Source: Vibrio lentus
Lineage (GTDB): Bacteria > Pseudomonadota > Gammaproteobacteria > Enterobacterales > Vibrionaceae
DNA: 64,000 bases
Assembly (NCBI RefSeq): GCF_030409755.1
Contig: NZ_JAUFQE010000002.1
Span: 2,976,001 to 3,040,000 of the forward strand
Direction: 5' to 3'
Made by a program: the position numbers and the translations under genes. Below are positions 36,255-50,082 of this stretch, one piece after another. Numbering within the stretch: the first letter of the stretch is position 1; each line of letters starts with the position of its first letter. The notes beneath the pieces were generated by a model, which saw nothing but the letters and a program-made list of their open reading frames with translations, was not told the DNA's origin and searched no databases.

Positions 36255-36689
36255 TTAACCCTCTAGTAGGCTATTACCGTTGATAGCAATCTTACGTGGC
36301 TGCATCGCTTCTGGGATTTCGCGTTCTAGGTCGATGTGAAGAAGACCATTTTCCATGCTTGCACCTACCACTTTTACATAGTCAGCCAATTGGAATTTGC
36401 GCTCGAAATCGCGCTCTGCAATACCTTGGTATACGAAAGTTTTCTCGGCTTCGGCTTTACGCTCACCTTTAACAATTAGCATGTTCTCTTTTTGAGTAAG
36501 GTCTAATTGATCATCTGCAAAACCAGCGACTGCCATAGTAATACGGTAGTTGTTCTCGTCTTTTTGCTCGATATTGTAAGGAGGGTAACCGCCAGAAGTA
36601 TTTTTCGACGTGTTCGATTCCATCATGTTGAATAGACGATCGAAGCCGATTGCGTTGCGGTAAAGTGGAGTGAAATCTACAGTTCTCAT
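36255..36689 (-). CDS. ibpA: Small heat-shock protein IbpA (Hsp20)
   Basis: ATP-independent holdase that binds unfolding proteins in inclusion-body-like assemblies. It has 144 residues. The N terminus [20 protein letters not shown] is typical of Vibrio/E. coli IbpA. The alpha-crystallin domain spans about 35-125 ([47 protein letters not shown]). A C-terminal short tail follows. A single ibp gene is present here, not an ibpAB pair. A ROSE-like element upstream suggests thermal control. Confidence 0.93.
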   Translation of the reverse strand: MRTVDFTPLYRNAIGFDRLFNMMESNTSKNTSGGYPPYNIEQKDENNYRITMAVAGFADDQLDLTQKENMLIVKGERKAEAEKTFVYQGIAERDFERKFQLADYVKVVGASMENGLLHIDLEREIPEAMQPRKIAINGNSLLEG

Positions 36690-36693
36690 AATG

Positions 36694-36715
36694 CTATCCT
36701 TTTAGTAAGCAATAG
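36694..36715 (-). promoter_or_regulatory. ROSE-like RNA thermometer sequestering the ibpA ribosome site
   Basis: On the minus strand CTATTGCT (36715-36708) can pair with AGGATAG (36700-36694), which contains the ribosome-binding AGG before the ATG. Pairing is CTAT/ATAG, U·G, a bulged G at 36710, C-G and U-A, the unusual pattern of the ROSE element (UUGCU opposite AGGA) known in E. coli ibpA. Inference from base pairing. Confidence 0.6.
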
Positions 36716-37037
36716 TCTTAGCCGTGAATTTTACTGAGATCGAACCTGTGAGTGATACAGTAAACAGCTAAGGGATTCAGTTCGCATTCCACGGGTTTCA
36801 CCTCGTTTGGCGACAACTCTGGGACATGACAATGAATCAATTTTTAAATTGTGTGCTGCCAAATTTATCCTCTATTGAGCGATACTCTAGCAACGGTTAT
36901 GAAGGTTCTGTTTCTTCTCTTGTAGAGCAAGACAGTCATCCTCTTCACAACTAGATATGTGGATTCAGCAAATCAGTTTCAAGCGTTTATTTTCAATTAT
37001 TCTTCCAATCCAATATTTTTCAATACCTTATAGACAC
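36716..37037. other. Gene-free stretch upstream of ibpA
   Basis: About 320 bases. The part next to ibpA would be its 5' leader and promoter. I could not identify a clear sigma-32 promoter. I see no gene in it. Confidence 0.5.
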
Positions 37038-37068
37038 AAAAAAGCACTACCCTTTGGATAGTGCTTTT
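37038..37068 (-). terminator. Terminator downstream of gyrB
   Basis: Stem AAGCACTA / TAGTGCTT with an inner CC/GG step and T-tract on the minus strand, 124 bases after the gyrB stop. Confidence 0.8.
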
Positions 37069-37191
37069 AAATAATTTAGGTTTCTTTATCGAAGATGGAT
37101 TGGCTGAGTTCAAGAAGAAGGCGCGTAATTTATAAGTATAAATGAGCACCTTCGACGCAGAAATCGGTCAATCCAGCAAAGAGAAAGTAAT

Positions 37192-40706
<3,515 letters not shown>

Positions 40707-40788
40707 AACGTCTTCATATTAATCTTCAATCACGGCTCGATAGACAAACGTTGTTGATAAGCAAACATAATGTATAAACAAACACAGC

Positions 40789-41889
40789 TTACAAACGAAT
40801 CGGCATAACAACGTACATCGCGCTGTCATCTTGTGCATTCTCAATCAAGGCACTCGCATTCGCGTCTGACATTGAGATGCGAACCTGTTCACAACGCAGC
40901 GTATTTAATACATCCAATACGTAGCTTACGTTGAAGCCAATCTCTAGTGCGTCACCATCAAAGGTTACGTCTAGCACTTCTTCCGCTTCTTCTTGCTCTG
41001 GGTTATTCGCGGTAATGCGCATCTCGCTATCGACAAGATTAACGCGAACACCACGGAATTTTTCATTCGACAGAATCGCAGCACGAGAAAACGCTGAACG
41101 TAACTCATCACAGCCAGCTTCCAATGTCTTGGTGGTATTTTGCGGCATTACGCGGCGATAATCAGGGAAACGACCATCAACGAGTTTAGAAGTGAATACA
41201 TAGTTGTTCACTTCAGCGCGCACATTAGAGTTACCAATTTGCAGCGTTACTGGCTGTTCAGGTGCATCGAGTAGCTTCACTAGCTCTTGAACCCCCTTAC
41301 GAGGAACAATGATCTGCTTTTGAGCAAAATCGGCACCCAGTTGCGCTTGTGATACCGCCATACGGTGGCCATCAGTTGCGACACTACGTAAGATAGAACC
41401 TTCAATCTCAAACAACATACCGTTGAGGTAGTAACGAACGTCTTGGTTCGCCATTGAGAATTGTGTTTTCTCGATCAGACCGCGCAATTCAGCTTGTGTC
41501 ACAGACACTTCAACTTCGCTGCTCCAGTCTTCAATGTTTGGAAAATCTGCCGCAGGTAATGTTGCCAATGAGAAGCGGCTACGACCAGAGCGAACCTGAA
41601 CACGGTCACCATCCAATACCACGGTGATCACTGAGCTGTCTGGCAAGCCACGACAGATATCTAGGAACTTACGTGAAGGTACGGTAATGCTGCCCGCTTC
41701 GAAATCACCTTCAAGCGTTACACGGCTGATCAGTTCAACTTCTAGATCCGTCGCTGTCATCGACAACACGTTATCTTCTACTTTAATCAGTAGGTTTCCT
41801 AGAATTGGAAGCGTTGGCCTGCCACCTAGCGCGCCAGATACTTGTTGTAATGGCTTAATCAGGTGACTACGTTCAATGGTAAATTTCAT
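40789..41889 (-). CDS. dnaN: DNA polymerase III beta sliding clamp
   Basis: Ring-shaped processivity clamp that tethers polymerase III and other partners to DNA. It has 366 residues, the standard three-domain length. Starts MKFTIERSHLIKPLQQV and ends YVVMPIRL, the usual clamp C terminus. Between dnaA and recF. Confidence 0.97.
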   Translation of the reverse strand: MKFTIERSHLIKPLQQVSGALGGRPTLPILGNLLIKVEDNVLSMTATDLEVELISRVTLEGDFEAGSITVPSRKFLDICRGLPDSSVITVVLDGDRVQVRSGRSRFSLATLPAADFPNIEDWSSEVEVSVTQAELRGLIEKTQFSMANQDVRYYLNGMLFEIEGSILRSVATDGHRMAVSQAQLGADFAQKQIIVPRKGVQELVKLLDAPEQPVTLQIGNSNVRAEVNNYVFTSKLVDGRFPDYRRVMPQNTTKTLEAGCDELRSAFSRAAILSNEKFRGVRVNLVDSEMRITANNPEQEEAEEVLDVTFDGDALEIGFNVSYVLDVLNTLRCEQVRISMSDANASALIENAQDDSAMYVVMPIRL

Positions 41890-41970
41890 ATCTTGCTCTT
41901 ACGGTCTAATTGGCACTGCGTAATAGTACGTGGCCAAGATTCTGCTTATTAAGGTTAAGAATACTGTGTA

Positions 41971-43392
41971 TTAAGAAGAAAGGGTACGAATCAAGTTCGA
42001 ATAATCTTCTTTAATGTCGTGGCTCTCTTCACGCAGCTGAGCAATCTTACGACAAGCGTGCAACACGGTCGTGTGGTCGCGGCCACCGAATGCATCGCCA
42101 ATCTCAGGCAAGCTGTGGTTAGTCAGCTCTTTAGCCAATGCCATCGCCAGTTGGCGTGGACGAGCAACAGAACGAGAACGACGTTTAGATAATAGATCAG
42201 CAACTTTGATTTTGTAGTATTCAGCGACTGTCTTTTGAATGTTATCAATGGTGACCAGTTTTTCTTGCAGGGCAAGTAGGTCACGCAGTGCTTCACGCAC
42301 GAAATCGATCGTAATCGGACGGCCAGTGAAGTTTGCATTCGCAATAACACGGTTCAATGCGCCTTCAAGCTCACGAACGTTAGAGCGTAAACGCTTAGCA
42401 ATAAAGAATGCCACTTCATCCGCAAGATGAATTTGGTGGTCTTCTGCTTTCTTCATTAAGATCGCAACACGAGTCTCAAGCTCTGGTGGCTCAATCGCAA
42501 CCGTCAAACCCCAACCGAAGCGAGATTTAAGACGATCCTCTACCCCGTTGATCTCTTTTGGATAACGGTCAGACGTTAGGATGATCTGTTGGTTGCCTTC
42601 AAGCAGCGCGTTAAAGGTATGGAAGAACTCTTCTTGAGAACGCTCTTTATTCGCGAAGAATTGGATATCATCGATAAGCAAGGCATCAACACTACGGTAG
42701 TAGCGCTTAAATTCTTCAATCGCGTTATTTTGTAGCGCCTTCACCATATCCTGAACAAAACGCTCAGAATGCATGTAAACCACTTTAGCATTCGGTTTGT
42801 TGTCAACAATGGCGTTACCCACCGCATGCAACAAGTGCGTCTTACCTAAACCAGTTCCACCATATAAAAACAACGGGTTATAGGCTGTTCCTGGATTATC
42901 AGAAACCTGACGTGCCGCCGCCAAACCCAATTGGTTTGATTTACCCTCAACAAAGTTATTGAACTTATGTTTTGGGTTTACGTTTGAACGGTGGTTAAGG
43001 TCAACCGCTACAGGCTCTTCATCACGCCATATATTGTGAACAGGCTTACGAGCTTGTAACTGCGCAGGTGCTGACGATTCAGCGGCCACATCAGCGGCTG
43101 TACGTGTACGAGCTGGGGCGACAGTCTCAGATTTTGGAGCAGTAACTCGTTTACTTCCAATCTCAAAATGAAGATGTGGAATATCATTACCACAATATTC
43201 TTGTAGCAAACGGTTGATGCTATTTAGGTACTTATCGCGCACCCAATCGAGTACAAATCGGTTTGGTGCAAATAGAGTTAGAGTATTACCATTGAGCTCC
43301 GCTTGTAACGGACGTACCCACATACTGAATTCTGTAGCTGGTAATTCTTCTTGAAGCTGTTGCAAGCATTGCAACCAAAGCGAAGATGACAC
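41971..43392 (-). CDS. dnaA: Chromosomal replication initiator DnaA
   Basis: AAA+ initiator that binds DnaA boxes and melts oriC. It has 473 residues. Domain I (1-85) begins [22 protein letters not shown], domain II is a variable linker, domain III has Walker [18 protein letters not shown] and Walker [10 protein letters not shown], and domain IV ends with the DnaA-box recognition helix [16 protein letters not shown]. It probably represses itself through the box at 43496. Confidence 0.98.
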   Translation of the reverse strand: MSSSLWLQCLQQLQEELPATEFSMWVRPLQAELNGNTLTLFAPNRFVLDWVRDKYLNSINRLLQEYCGNDIPHLHFEIGSKRVTAPKSETVAPARTRTAADVAAESSAPAQLQARKPVHNIWRDEEPVAVDLNHRSNVNPKHKFNNFVEGKSNQLGLAAARQVSDNPGTAYNPLFLYGGTGLGKTHLLHAVGNAIVDNKPNAKVVYMHSERFVQDMVKALQNNAIEEFKRYYRSVDALLIDDIQFFANKERSQEEFFHTFNALLEGNQQIILTSDRYPKEINGVEDRLKSRFGWGLTVAIEPPELETRVAILMKKAEDHQIHLADEVAFFIAKRLRSNVRELEGALNRVIANANFTGRPITIDFVREALRDLLALQEKLVTIDNIQKTVAEYYKIKVADLLSKRRSRSVARPRQLAMALAKELTNHSLPEIGDAFGGRDHTTVLHACRKIAQLREESHDIKEDYSNLIRTLSS

Positions 43393-43701
43393 GGTGCCCC
43401 ACTCTATTTAAGTTATATGAAATGACCGCTAATTTTACCTGTTGATAAGTCAGATCACCAGCAATTGATCACAGATCCAGTGAATAAGATCCAAGTTATT
43501 CACAATAAATAGGGCAAAATTGGCTGGATCCACACATCTTGCCCCTACTTTACTCACACAACGATCCACTTATGCCCGGATCCTTGCTAGTTATCCCCAA
43601 ATCGAGAATGCGATCTGGTTATGGTTAATAACATCTGGTTATTTATTCTATTGAGCAATTTCCCAGTAACATCCAACCCTATAAATATAAGGAGTTACCA
43701 A
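43393..43701. promoter_or_regulatory. dnaA / ABC-transporter divergent control region, GATC-rich
   Basis: Gene-free 309 bases between the divergently transcribed dnaA and the binding-protein gene. It carries eight GATC sites between about 43450 and 43615, with a DnaA box at 43496-43504. This is the arrangement expected for SeqA/Dam sequestration and DnaA autoregulation of dnaA. Confidence 0.7.
43496..43504 (+). promoter_or_regulatory. DnaA box upstream of dnaA
   Basis: TTATTCACA matches TTATNCACA. It lies about 105 bases before the dnaA start. Confidence 0.75.
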
Positions 43702-44451
43702 ATGAATAACTGGATTAAGGCTGCAATTGCGGCTATCGCACTCTCTGCTGCTACTGTTCAAGCTGCGACTGAAGTAAAAGTCGGCATGTCTGGTCGCTAC
43801 TTCCCATTCACTTTCGTGAAACAGGACCAACTGCAAGGTTTTGAAGTGGATTTATGGGATGAGATCGGTAAACGTAATGACTATAGCGTTGAATACGTGA
43901 CTGCAAACTTCTCTGGTCTGTTTGGTCTTCTTGAAACGGGTCGAATCGATACGATTTCAAACCAAATTACAATTACGGATGCACGTAAAGCGAAATACCT
44001 ATTCGCAGACCCATACGTAGTAGACGGCGCACAGATTACCGTTCGTAAAGGTAATGACAGCATTCAAGGCATCGAAGACCTTGATGGCAAGACGGTTGCA
44101 GTAAACCTTGGTTCAAACTTTGAGCAACTATTACGCAGCTACGATAAAGATGGCAAAATCAATGTGAAAACCTACGATACGGGTATTGAGCATGATGTTG
44201 CACTGGGCCGTGCCGATGCATTCGTTATGGATCGCCTATCAGCACTAGAGCTTATTAAGAAGACTGGTCTACCATTACAGCTAGCAGGACAACCATTCGA
44301 GACTATCGAGAATGCATGGCCTTTCGTAAACAACGACAACGGCAAAAAACTGCAAGCTGAAGTAAACCAAGCACTCGCAGCAATGCGTGAAGATGGTACG
44401 CTAGAGAGCATCTCTCAAAAATGGTTCGGTGCGGACATTACTAAGAAGTAA
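43702..44451 (+). CDS. Amino-acid ABC transporter, periplasmic binding protein
   Basis: A 249-residue family-3 solute-binding protein. The start at 43702 follows AAGGAG; residues 1-22 are a signal peptide cut after VQAA. The mature part has the two-lobe fold with GRYFPFTF, GFEVDLWDEIGKR, ANFSGLFGLLETGRID and DAFVMDRLSALELI. The sequence resembles cystine/polar amino-acid binders such as TcyJ-like proteins, but the ligand cannot be fixed by eye. A hairpin terminator follows, which would reduce transcription of the permease and ATPase. Confidence 0.9.
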   Translation: MNNWIKAAIAAIALSAATVQAATEVKVGMSGRYFPFTFVKQDQLQGFEVDLWDEIGKRNDYSVEYVTANFSGLFGLLETGRIDTISNQITITDARKAKYLFADPYVVDGAQITVRKGNDSIQGIEDLDGKTVAVNLGSNFEQLLRSYDKDGKINVKTYDTGIEHDVALGRADAFVMDRLSALELIKKTGLPLQLAGQPFETIENAWPFVNNDNGKKLQAEVNQALAAMREDGTLESISQKWFGADITKK

Positions 44452-44471
44452 TTACCCACTCAACGCATTCA

Positions 44472-44503
44472 GAGCCCACTGCTTATACAGCGGTGGGCTT
44501 TTT
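44472..44503 (+). terminator. Hairpin after the binding-protein gene
   Basis: Stem AGCCCACTGCT / AGCGGTGGGCT with a 5-base loop and T-tract. It probably acts as an attenuator giving more binding protein than membrane components. Confidence 0.82.
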
Positions 44504-44580
44504 GCTTTTGTGTACTGATTAAAAAGCCTGATATAACAGTATTTCCAAACAATACTTCCAATAAAAATATGAGATAGATT

Positions 44581-45252
44581 ATGGGATTTGACTTTAACTA
44601 CATGCTAGGTCTGTTGCCAATACTGCTGAAGTATTTAGGCACCACTATGGAGATGGCAATTTGGGGCTTATTTTTCGCTCTGATTCTATCTTTGATACTG
44701 GCGAACATTCGTGTATTCAAAATCCCAGTACTCGATCAACTGAGCCAGCTGTATATTAGCTTCTTCCGAGGCACGCCACTGTTGGTGCAACTGTTCCTTC
44801 TATACTACGGCCTACCCCAGGTATTTCCATGGATGGTTGGACTCGATGCGTTTGGCGCGGCCGTTATCGGCTTAACCTTGCACTTTGCAGCCTACATGGC
44901 TGAAAGTATTCGTGCTGCCATAATCGGTATCGATCGTAGCCAAATGGAAGCCAGCCTCTCAGTCGGTATGACAACCAGCCAAGCGATGCGTCGAGTGATC
45001 TTGCCGCAGGCTACCCGTGTGGCACTGCCGTCTTTGATGAACTATTTCATCGACATGATCAAGTCAACTTCCCTTGCCTTCACCTTAGGTGTGGCTGAAA
45101 TCATGGCCAAAGCTCAAATGGAAGCATCTTCTAGTTTCCGCTTCTTTGAGGCTTTCCTAGCGGTTGCGCTGATTTATTGGGGCGTGGTGGTTATCCTCAC
45201 TCGTATTCAAATCTGGGCCGAAGTGAAACTGAATAAGGCGTATGTACGATGA
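44581..45252 (+). CDS. Amino-acid ABC transporter, permease
   Basis: A 223-residue inner-membrane permease of the HisM/GlnP family with about five membrane segments. The EAA loop (MEASLSVGMTTSQAMRRVILPQA) that contacts the ATPase is at about 120-142, and the N-terminal SFFRGTPLLVQLFLLYYGLP motif is typical of polar amino-acid permeases. It overlaps the ATPase gene by 4 bases. One permease only, so it should form a homodimer. Confidence 0.92.
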   Translation: MGFDFNYMLGLLPILLKYLGTTMEMAIWGLFFALILSLILANIRVFKIPVLDQLSQLYISFFRGTPLLVQLFLLYYGLPQVFPWMVGLDAFGAAVIGLTLHFAAYMAESIRAAIIGIDRSQMEASLSVGMTTSQAMRRVILPQATRVALPSLMNYFIDMIKSTSLAFTLGVAEIMAKAQMEASSSFRFFEAFLAVALIYWGVVVILTRIQIWAEVKLNKAYVR

Positions 45253-45986
45253 TCAAATTAGAAAATATCCACAAGCAGTTTGGTGACACCGAAGTTCTTA
45301 AAGGGATCGACCTAGAAATCAATCAAGGTGAGATAATTGTCATCATTGGTTCAAGTGGTACGGGTAAGTCTACACTGCTGCGCTGCGTTAACTTTCTTGA
45401 GCAAGCCGATCAAGGCAAGATTTCCATCGATGATATTAACGTTGATGTAAAAAAACACACCAAAGCCGAGGTACTCGCACTGCGTCGTAAGACCGGTTTT
45501 GTGTTCCAAAACTACGCGTTGTTTGCTCACCAAACGGCAAAGCAGAACATTGCCGAAGGTTTGATTACCGTTCGTGGTTGGAAAAAGCAGCAAGCTCATG
45601 AAAAAGCACAACAAATATTAGATGATATCGGTTTAGGTGACAGAGCAGATAGCTACCCAGCAGCGCTTTCTGGAGGGCAGCAACAACGTGTTGGTATTGG
45701 CCGAGCAATGGCCCTTCAACCGGAGCTTTTATTGTTCGATGAGCCGACTTCAGCGCTCGATCCTGAGTGGGTTGGTGAAGTACTTAACCTAATGAAAAAA
45801 TTGGCAAATCAGCATCAAACCATGCTGGTGGTCACCCATGAAATGCAATTTGCTAAAGAGGTTGCAGACCGAGTGATCTTCATGGCTGATGGCCATATTG
45901 TCGAACAGGGATCTCCACAGGATATTTTTGGTAATCCACAGGATCCTAAATTACAAAAATTCTTAAATAAGGTCGGGATCGACTAA
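45249..45986 (+). CDS. Amino-acid ABC transporter, ATP-binding protein
   Basis: A 245-residue ATPase. Walker A is GSSGTGKSTLLRCVNFLE, the Q-loop FQNYALFAHQTA, signature LSGGQQQRVGIGRAM, Walker B LLLFDEPTSALDPE and the switch histidine VTHEM. It completes the binding protein-permease-ATPase set inserted between dnaA and rpmH, as I recall for V. cholerae as well. Confidence 0.94.
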   Translation: MIKLENIHKQFGDTEVLKGIDLEINQGEIIVIIGSSGTGKSTLLRCVNFLEQADQGKISIDDINVDVKKHTKAEVLALRRKTGFVFQNYALFAHQTAKQNIAEGLITVRGWKKQQAHEKAQQILDDIGLGDRADSYPAALSGGQQQRVGIGRAMALQPELLLFDEPTSALDPEWVGEVLNLMKKLANQHQTMLVVTHEMQFAKEVADRVIFMADGHIVEQGSPQDIFGNPQDPKLQKFLNKVGID

Positions 45987-46051
45987 GGATCCTTGTGATT
46001 TTAGTTATTCTACGTATAATCCCCCGACCGGAATTTTAGTTAACCCAATCA

Positions 46052-46080
46052 TTGACACTTTTTGTGACAGTGATTACAAT
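46052..46080 (+). promoter_or_regulatory. Promoter of rpmH-rnpA-yidD-yidC
   Basis: TTGACA (46052-46057), 17-base spacer, TACAAT (46075-46080): a near-ideal sigma-70 promoter. A small hairpin GCCTCT / AGAGGC lies in the leader at 46083-46104. Confidence 0.75.
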
Positions 46081-46192
46081 TCCGCCTCTTTGTTGAGAGG
46101 CGTCGGTTTTCCTTTCTTATATAAAGAAGAGAAAAAATGCCCACGCCGGGTTTAACAAAAACCTAAAACTACTGATCAGTAAGGTAATTACA

Positions 46193-46327
46193 ATGAAACG
46201 CACTTTTCAACCTACAGTTCTAAAGCGTAAGCGTACACACGGTTTCCGTGCTCGCATGGCTACTAAGAACGGTCGCGCAACAATCAATGCACGTCGTGCA
46301 AAAGGCCGTAAGCGTCTTTCTAAGTAA
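46193..46327 (+). CDS. rpmH: 50S ribosomal protein L34
   Basis: A 44-residue, very basic ribosomal protein: [19 protein letters not shown] at the start and [10 protein letters not shown] at the end, with the invariant RMATKNGR. Start preceded by AAGGTAATTACA. First gene of the conserved rpmH-rnpA-yidD-yidC-mnmE run. Confidence 0.98.
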   Translation: MKRTFQPTVLKRKRTHGFRARMATKNGRATINARRAKGRKRLSK

Positions 46328-46330
46328 TCT

Positions 46331-46696
46331 TTGATTATTTTGAATAAGCTAGCCTTCGGTCGGGAGTTACGCTTGTTAACTCCCGAACATTATCAGAATG
46401 TCTTCAAGCAAGCTCATCGAGCCGGCTCCCCTCATTTCACCATCATTGCCCGAAATAACTCTCTTTCAAATCCTCGCCTTGGATTAGCTGTTCCGAAAAA
46501 GCAGATTAAAACCGCCGTGGGTCGTAACCGATTCAAGCGTCTTACTCGTGAAAGCTTTCGTAACACTCAACACAAACTTCCTAACAAAGATTTTGTTGTA
46601 ATCGCTAAAAAGAGCGCGCAAGATTTAAGCAATGAAGAAATGTTCAAGCTACTCGACAAATTATGGCTTCGCCTGTCTCGCCCTTCGCGTGGATAG
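46331..46696 (+). CDS. rnpA: Ribonuclease P protein component
   Basis: Basic protein subunit of RNase P that helps the catalytic RNA trim tRNA 5' leaders. About 118-121 residues. The start is uncertain: TTG at 46331 or TTG at 46340 ([10 protein letters not shown]) are both possible; homologues start shortly before the [13 protein letters not shown] motif. The RNA-binding signature [14 protein letters not shown] is intact. Overlaps yidD by 34 bases. Confidence 0.94.
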   Translation: MIILNKLAFGRELRLLTPEHYQNVFKQAHRAGSPHFTIIARNNSLSNPRLGLAVPKKQIKTAVGRNRFKRLTRESFRNTQHKLPNKDFVVIAKKSAQDLSNEEMFKLLDKLWLRLSRPSRG

Positions 46697-46920
46697 CGCT
46701 AATACCCATCTATTTTTATAGATGGTTTATTAGTCCACTCATCGGCCCACGCTGCCGATTTACTCCAACCTGCTCTTTATATGCGATAGAAGCGTTGAAA
46801 GCTCACGGTTTTGTAAAAGGGTGTTGGTTATCAGGCAAACGTCTATTAAAATGCCATCCTTTGAACGAAGGGGGCTTCGACCCCGTTCCACCGGTCCAAA
46901 AACAAGACAGAGATAAATAA
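46663..46920 (+). CDS. yidD: Membrane protein insertion efficiency factor YidD
   Basis: An 85-residue membrane-associated protein that helps YidC-dependent insertion. The diagnostic stretch [20 protein letters not shown] and [13 protein letters not shown] are present. Overlaps rnpA and is two bases from yidC. Confidence 0.95.
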   Translation: MASPVSPFAWIALIPIYFYRWFISPLIGPRCRFTPTCSLYAIEALKAHGFVKGCWLSGKRLLKCHPLNEGGFDPVPPVQKQDRDK

Positions 46921-46922
46921 CG

Positions 46923-48542
46923 ATGGATTCTCAACGTAATATCCTGTTAATCGCACTGGCATTGGTTTCTTTTCTACTGTTCCAACAATGGAACGTAGCT
47001 CAGAACCCAGCACCACAAGCGGTTGAGCAGGCACAATCTGGCAGCACCCTACCAGCGCCATCTTATGCAGATGATCTAGACCCAACTCCGGGCCAAGTTG
47101 CTTCTGCAAAAACTATCACAGTAACAACTGATGTACTGACTCTGTCAATTGATACGGTTGGTGGTGATGTCGTTAAAGCAAATCTAAATGATTACTCTGC
47201 TGAGTTTGATTCTGAAGATACGTTTGTTCTTCTTAAGAACGAACCAGGTCACCAATTTATCGCACAAAGCGGTCTAGTGGGTCCTCAAGGTATCGACCTA
47301 AGCAGCACAAACCGCCCAAGCTACTCAGTTTCAGCAGACAGCTTCACGCTTGCTGATGGTCAGGATGAACTACGCATCCCGATGACTTACCAAGCGAACG
47401 GCCTTGATTACACGAAAACATTCATCCTTAAGCGTGGCAGCTACGCAATGGATGTTGAATACGATGTAGTCAACAACTCTGGTAACAACGCGACATTCGG
47501 CATGTACGCTCACCTACGTCAGAACGTAATGGATGACGGCGGTAGCTTAACAATGCCAACTTACCGTGGTGGTGCTTACTCTACGGAAGATACGCGTTAC
47601 AAAAAATACAGCTTCGACGACATGCAAGATCGCAACCTGTCTCTTAACCTAGCAAATGGTCAAGGTTGGGCAGCGATGATTCAGCACTACTTTGCAAGTG
47701 CATGGATCCCACGCGACGAAGCAGGCAGCAACCTTTACACTCGTGTAATTGGTAATCTTGGCGACATTGGTGTTCGCATGCCGAACAAAACCATCGCTAC
47801 TGGCGACGAAGCAAGCTTCAAAGCAACGCTTTGGGTTGGTCCTAAACTTCAAGACCAAATGGCTGCTGTAGCACCAAACCTAGACCTAGTAGTTGACTAC
47901 GGTTGGTTATGGTTCATTGCTAAACCACTTCATACTCTGCTTTCGTTCATTCAAGGCATCGTTGTGAACTGGGGTCTGGCAATCATCTGTCTAACGTTTA
48001 TCGTTCGTGGTGCGATGTACCCACTAACGAAAGCTCAGTACACGTCTATGGCGAAAATGCGTATGCTTCAGCCTAAGCTGACAGCAATGCGTGAGCGTAT
48101 TGGCGACGACCGTCAACGCATGAGCCAAGAAATGATGGAGCTGTACAAGAAAGAGAAAGTAAACCCACTTGGTGGCTGTTTACCTATCGTCTTGCAAATG
48201 CCGATCTTCATTTCGCTATACTGGGCACTAATGGAGTCTGTTGAACTGCGTCACTCACCGTTCTTCGGTTGGATTACTGACCTTTCAGCACAAGACCCAT
48301 ACTACATCTTGCCACTTCTGATGGGTGCTTCAATGTTCCTAATCCAGAAGATGAGCCCGACAACTGTAACGGATCCAATGCAGCAGAAAATCATGACCTT
48401 TATGCCGGTTATGTTTACTTTCTTCTTCTTGTTCTTCCCTTCAGGTCTGGTTCTTTACTGGCTAGTATCGAACATCGTAACTCTGATTCAGCAAACGCTT
48501 ATCTACCGCGCGCTGGAAAAGAAAGGCTTACACTCTAAGTAA
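46923..48542 (+). CDS. yidC: Membrane protein insertase YidC
   Basis: Inner-membrane insertase working alone or with SecYEG. It has 539 residues. An N-terminal anchor (residues 5-22) precedes a large periplasmic beta domain (about 55-330), followed by the five-helix core beginning at [13 protein letters not shown]. The conserved positively charged groove arginine lies in [14 protein letters not shown], and [13 protein letters not shown] is typical. Gram-negative type, ending in LEKKGLHSK. Confidence 0.97.
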   Translation: MDSQRNILLIALALVSFLLFQQWNVAQNPAPQAVEQAQSGSTLPAPSYADDLDPTPGQVASAKTITVTTDVLTLSIDTVGGDVVKANLNDYSAEFDSEDTFVLLKNEPGHQFIAQSGLVGPQGIDLSSTNRPSYSVSADSFTLADGQDELRIPMTYQANGLDYTKTFILKRGSYAMDVEYDVVNNSGNNATFGMYAHLRQNVMDDGGSLTMPTYRGGAYSTEDTRYKKYSFDDMQDRNLSLNLANGQGWAAMIQHYFASAWIPRDEAGSNLYTRVIGNLGDIGVRMPNKTIATGDEASFKATLWVGPKLQDQMAAVAPNLDLVVDYGWLWFIAKPLHTLLSFIQGIVVNWGLAIICLTFIVRGAMYPLTKAQYTSMAKMRMLQPKLTAMRERIGDDRQRMSQEMMELYKKEKVNPLGGCLPIVLQMPIFISLYWALMESVELRHSPFFGWITDLSAQDPYYILPLLMGASMFLIQKMSPTTVTDPMQQKIMTFMPVMFTFFFLFFPSGLVLYWLVSNIVTLIQQTLIYRALEKKGLHSK

Positions 48543-48567
48543 GTTCGATAACAGAAAGAGATAAAAG

Positions 48568-48593
48568 AAAGGCGACCAAAAGGTCGCCTTTTT
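48568..48593 (+). terminator. Terminator of the rpmH-yidC operon
   Basis: AAAGGCGACC / GGTCGCCTTT stem with a short A-rich loop and T-tract. Confidence 0.87.
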
Positions 48594-48672
48594 GTTTTGA
48601 GCTGATTACAATTCAGCTAATTGATTAATCGTGAACGCCCCTTTTGGCCTTCACATGCTAGCAGGCACAACT

Positions 48673-50034
48673 ATGACTACAGATACGATTGTTGCTCAAG
48701 CGACTGCGCCAGGGCGTGGTGGCGTCGGTATTATCCGCGTTTCAGGCCCACAAGCCGCTCAAGTCGCGCTTGAAGTAACAGGCAAAGTACTAAAACCGCG
48801 CTATGCCGAGTACCTGCCTTTTAAATCTCACAATGGCACCGAACTCGACCAAGGTATTGCACTTTACTTCCCTAACCCACATTCGTTCACAGGCGAAGAT
48901 GTGTTAGAGCTGCAAGGCCACGGTGGTCCTGTGGTTATGGACATGCTGATCAAACGTATCCTATCCATCTCAGGTGTACGTGCCGCGCGTCCTGGTGAAT
49001 TCTCTGAGCGTGCCTTCTTGAACGACAAGATGGACTTAACGCAAGCTGAAGCGATTGCCGACTTGATTGATGCCAGCTCAGAAGAAGCGGCGAAATCTGC
49101 ACTACAATCCCTGCAAGGTGAATTCTCTAAACGCATTAATACGCTGGTAGATTCTCTGATTTACTTAAGAATCTACGTTGAAGCGGCGATTGACTTCCCA
49201 GAAGAAGAAATTGATTTTCTGGCTGACGGTAAAGTAAGTACTGACTTACAAGCTATCATTGATAACCTAGAAGCTGTACGCCAAGAAGCCAATCAAGGCT
49301 CAATCATGCGTGAAGGCATGAAAGTCGTGATTGCAGGCCGCCCAAATGCGGGTAAATCAAGCCTATTGAATGCGCTGTCGGGTAAAGAGTCTGCCATTGT
49401 GACCGATATTGCGGGAACGACACGTGATGTACTGCGTGAACATATCCACATTGACGGCATGCCACTGCACATTATCGATACTGCAGGCCTGCGTGATGCC
49501 TCCGATGAAGTAGAAAAAATAGGTATTGAACGCGCTTGGGAAGAAATTGCACAAGCAGACCGCGTATTATTTATGGTAGATGGCACGACAACAACGGCAA
49601 CGGACCCCAAAGAAATTTGGCCAGATTTCGTTGATCGTCTACCCAATAACATAGGTATGACGGTGATCCGCAATAAAGCGGATCAAACCAGTGAAGAGCT
49701 CGGGATCTGCCATGTAAATGATCCGACTCTCATCCGCCTATCTGCAAAAACAGGTGAAGGTGTTGATGCCCTACGTAGCCATCTTAAAGAGTGCATGGGT
49801 TTTGCTGGTGGCAACGAAGGTGGCTTTATGGCACGTCGTCGCCACTTAGATGCCTTAGAACGCGCGTCGGAACACCTTGATATTGGGCAACAGCAGCTTG
49901 AAGGCTACATGGCCGGAGAGATATTGGCGGAAGAGCTTCGAATCACCCAACAGCACCTCAATGAGATCACTGGCGAGTTCAGTTCAGATGATTTATTAGG
50001 TCGTATATTTTCTTCATTCTGTATCGGTAAATAA
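48673..50034 (+). CDS. mnmE: tRNA uridine-5-carboxymethylaminomethyl GTPase MnmE
   Basis: GTPase partner of MnmG; together they install (carboxymethyl)aminomethyl groups on the wobble uridine of tRNA-Lys, Glu, Gln, Leu, Arg and Gly. It has 453 residues from ATG at 48673 ([17 protein letters not shown]), the usual N terminus; an upstream in-frame GTG is not needed. The N-terminal folate-binding domain has [14 protein letters not shown]. The G domain has [24 protein letters not shown] and DTAGLR. The C-terminal FCIGK contains the catalytic Cys. The gene is intact although its partner mnmG is broken 1 kb away. Confidence 0.97.
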   Translation: MTTDTIVAQATAPGRGGVGIIRVSGPQAAQVALEVTGKVLKPRYAEYLPFKSHNGTELDQGIALYFPNPHSFTGEDVLELQGHGGPVVMDMLIKRILSISGVRAARPGEFSERAFLNDKMDLTQAEAIADLIDASSEEAAKSALQSLQGEFSKRINTLVDSLIYLRIYVEAAIDFPEEEIDFLADGKVSTDLQAIIDNLEAVRQEANQGSIMREGMKVVIAGRPNAGKSSLLNALSGKESAIVTDIAGTTRDVLREHIHIDGMPLHIIDTAGLRDASDEVEKIGIERAWEEIAQADRVLFMVDGTTTTATDPKEIWPDFVDRLPNNIGMTVIRNKADQTSEELGICHVNDPTLIRLSAKTGEGVDALRSHLKECMGFAGGNEGGFMARRRHLDALERASEHLDIGQQQLEGYMAGEILAEELRITQQHLNEITGEFSSDDLLGRIFSSFCIGK

Positions 50035-50038
50035 CCAT

Positions 50039-50064
50039 AAAGGCTGGCTTACGCTGGCCTTTTC
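50039..50064 (+). terminator. Terminator of mnmE
   Basis: AAGGCTGGC / GCTGGCCTT stem with a TTAC loop and T-rich tail, with two G-T pairs. Confidence 0.75.
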
Positions 50065-50082
50065 TTTTGTAAGGACAGCTTA

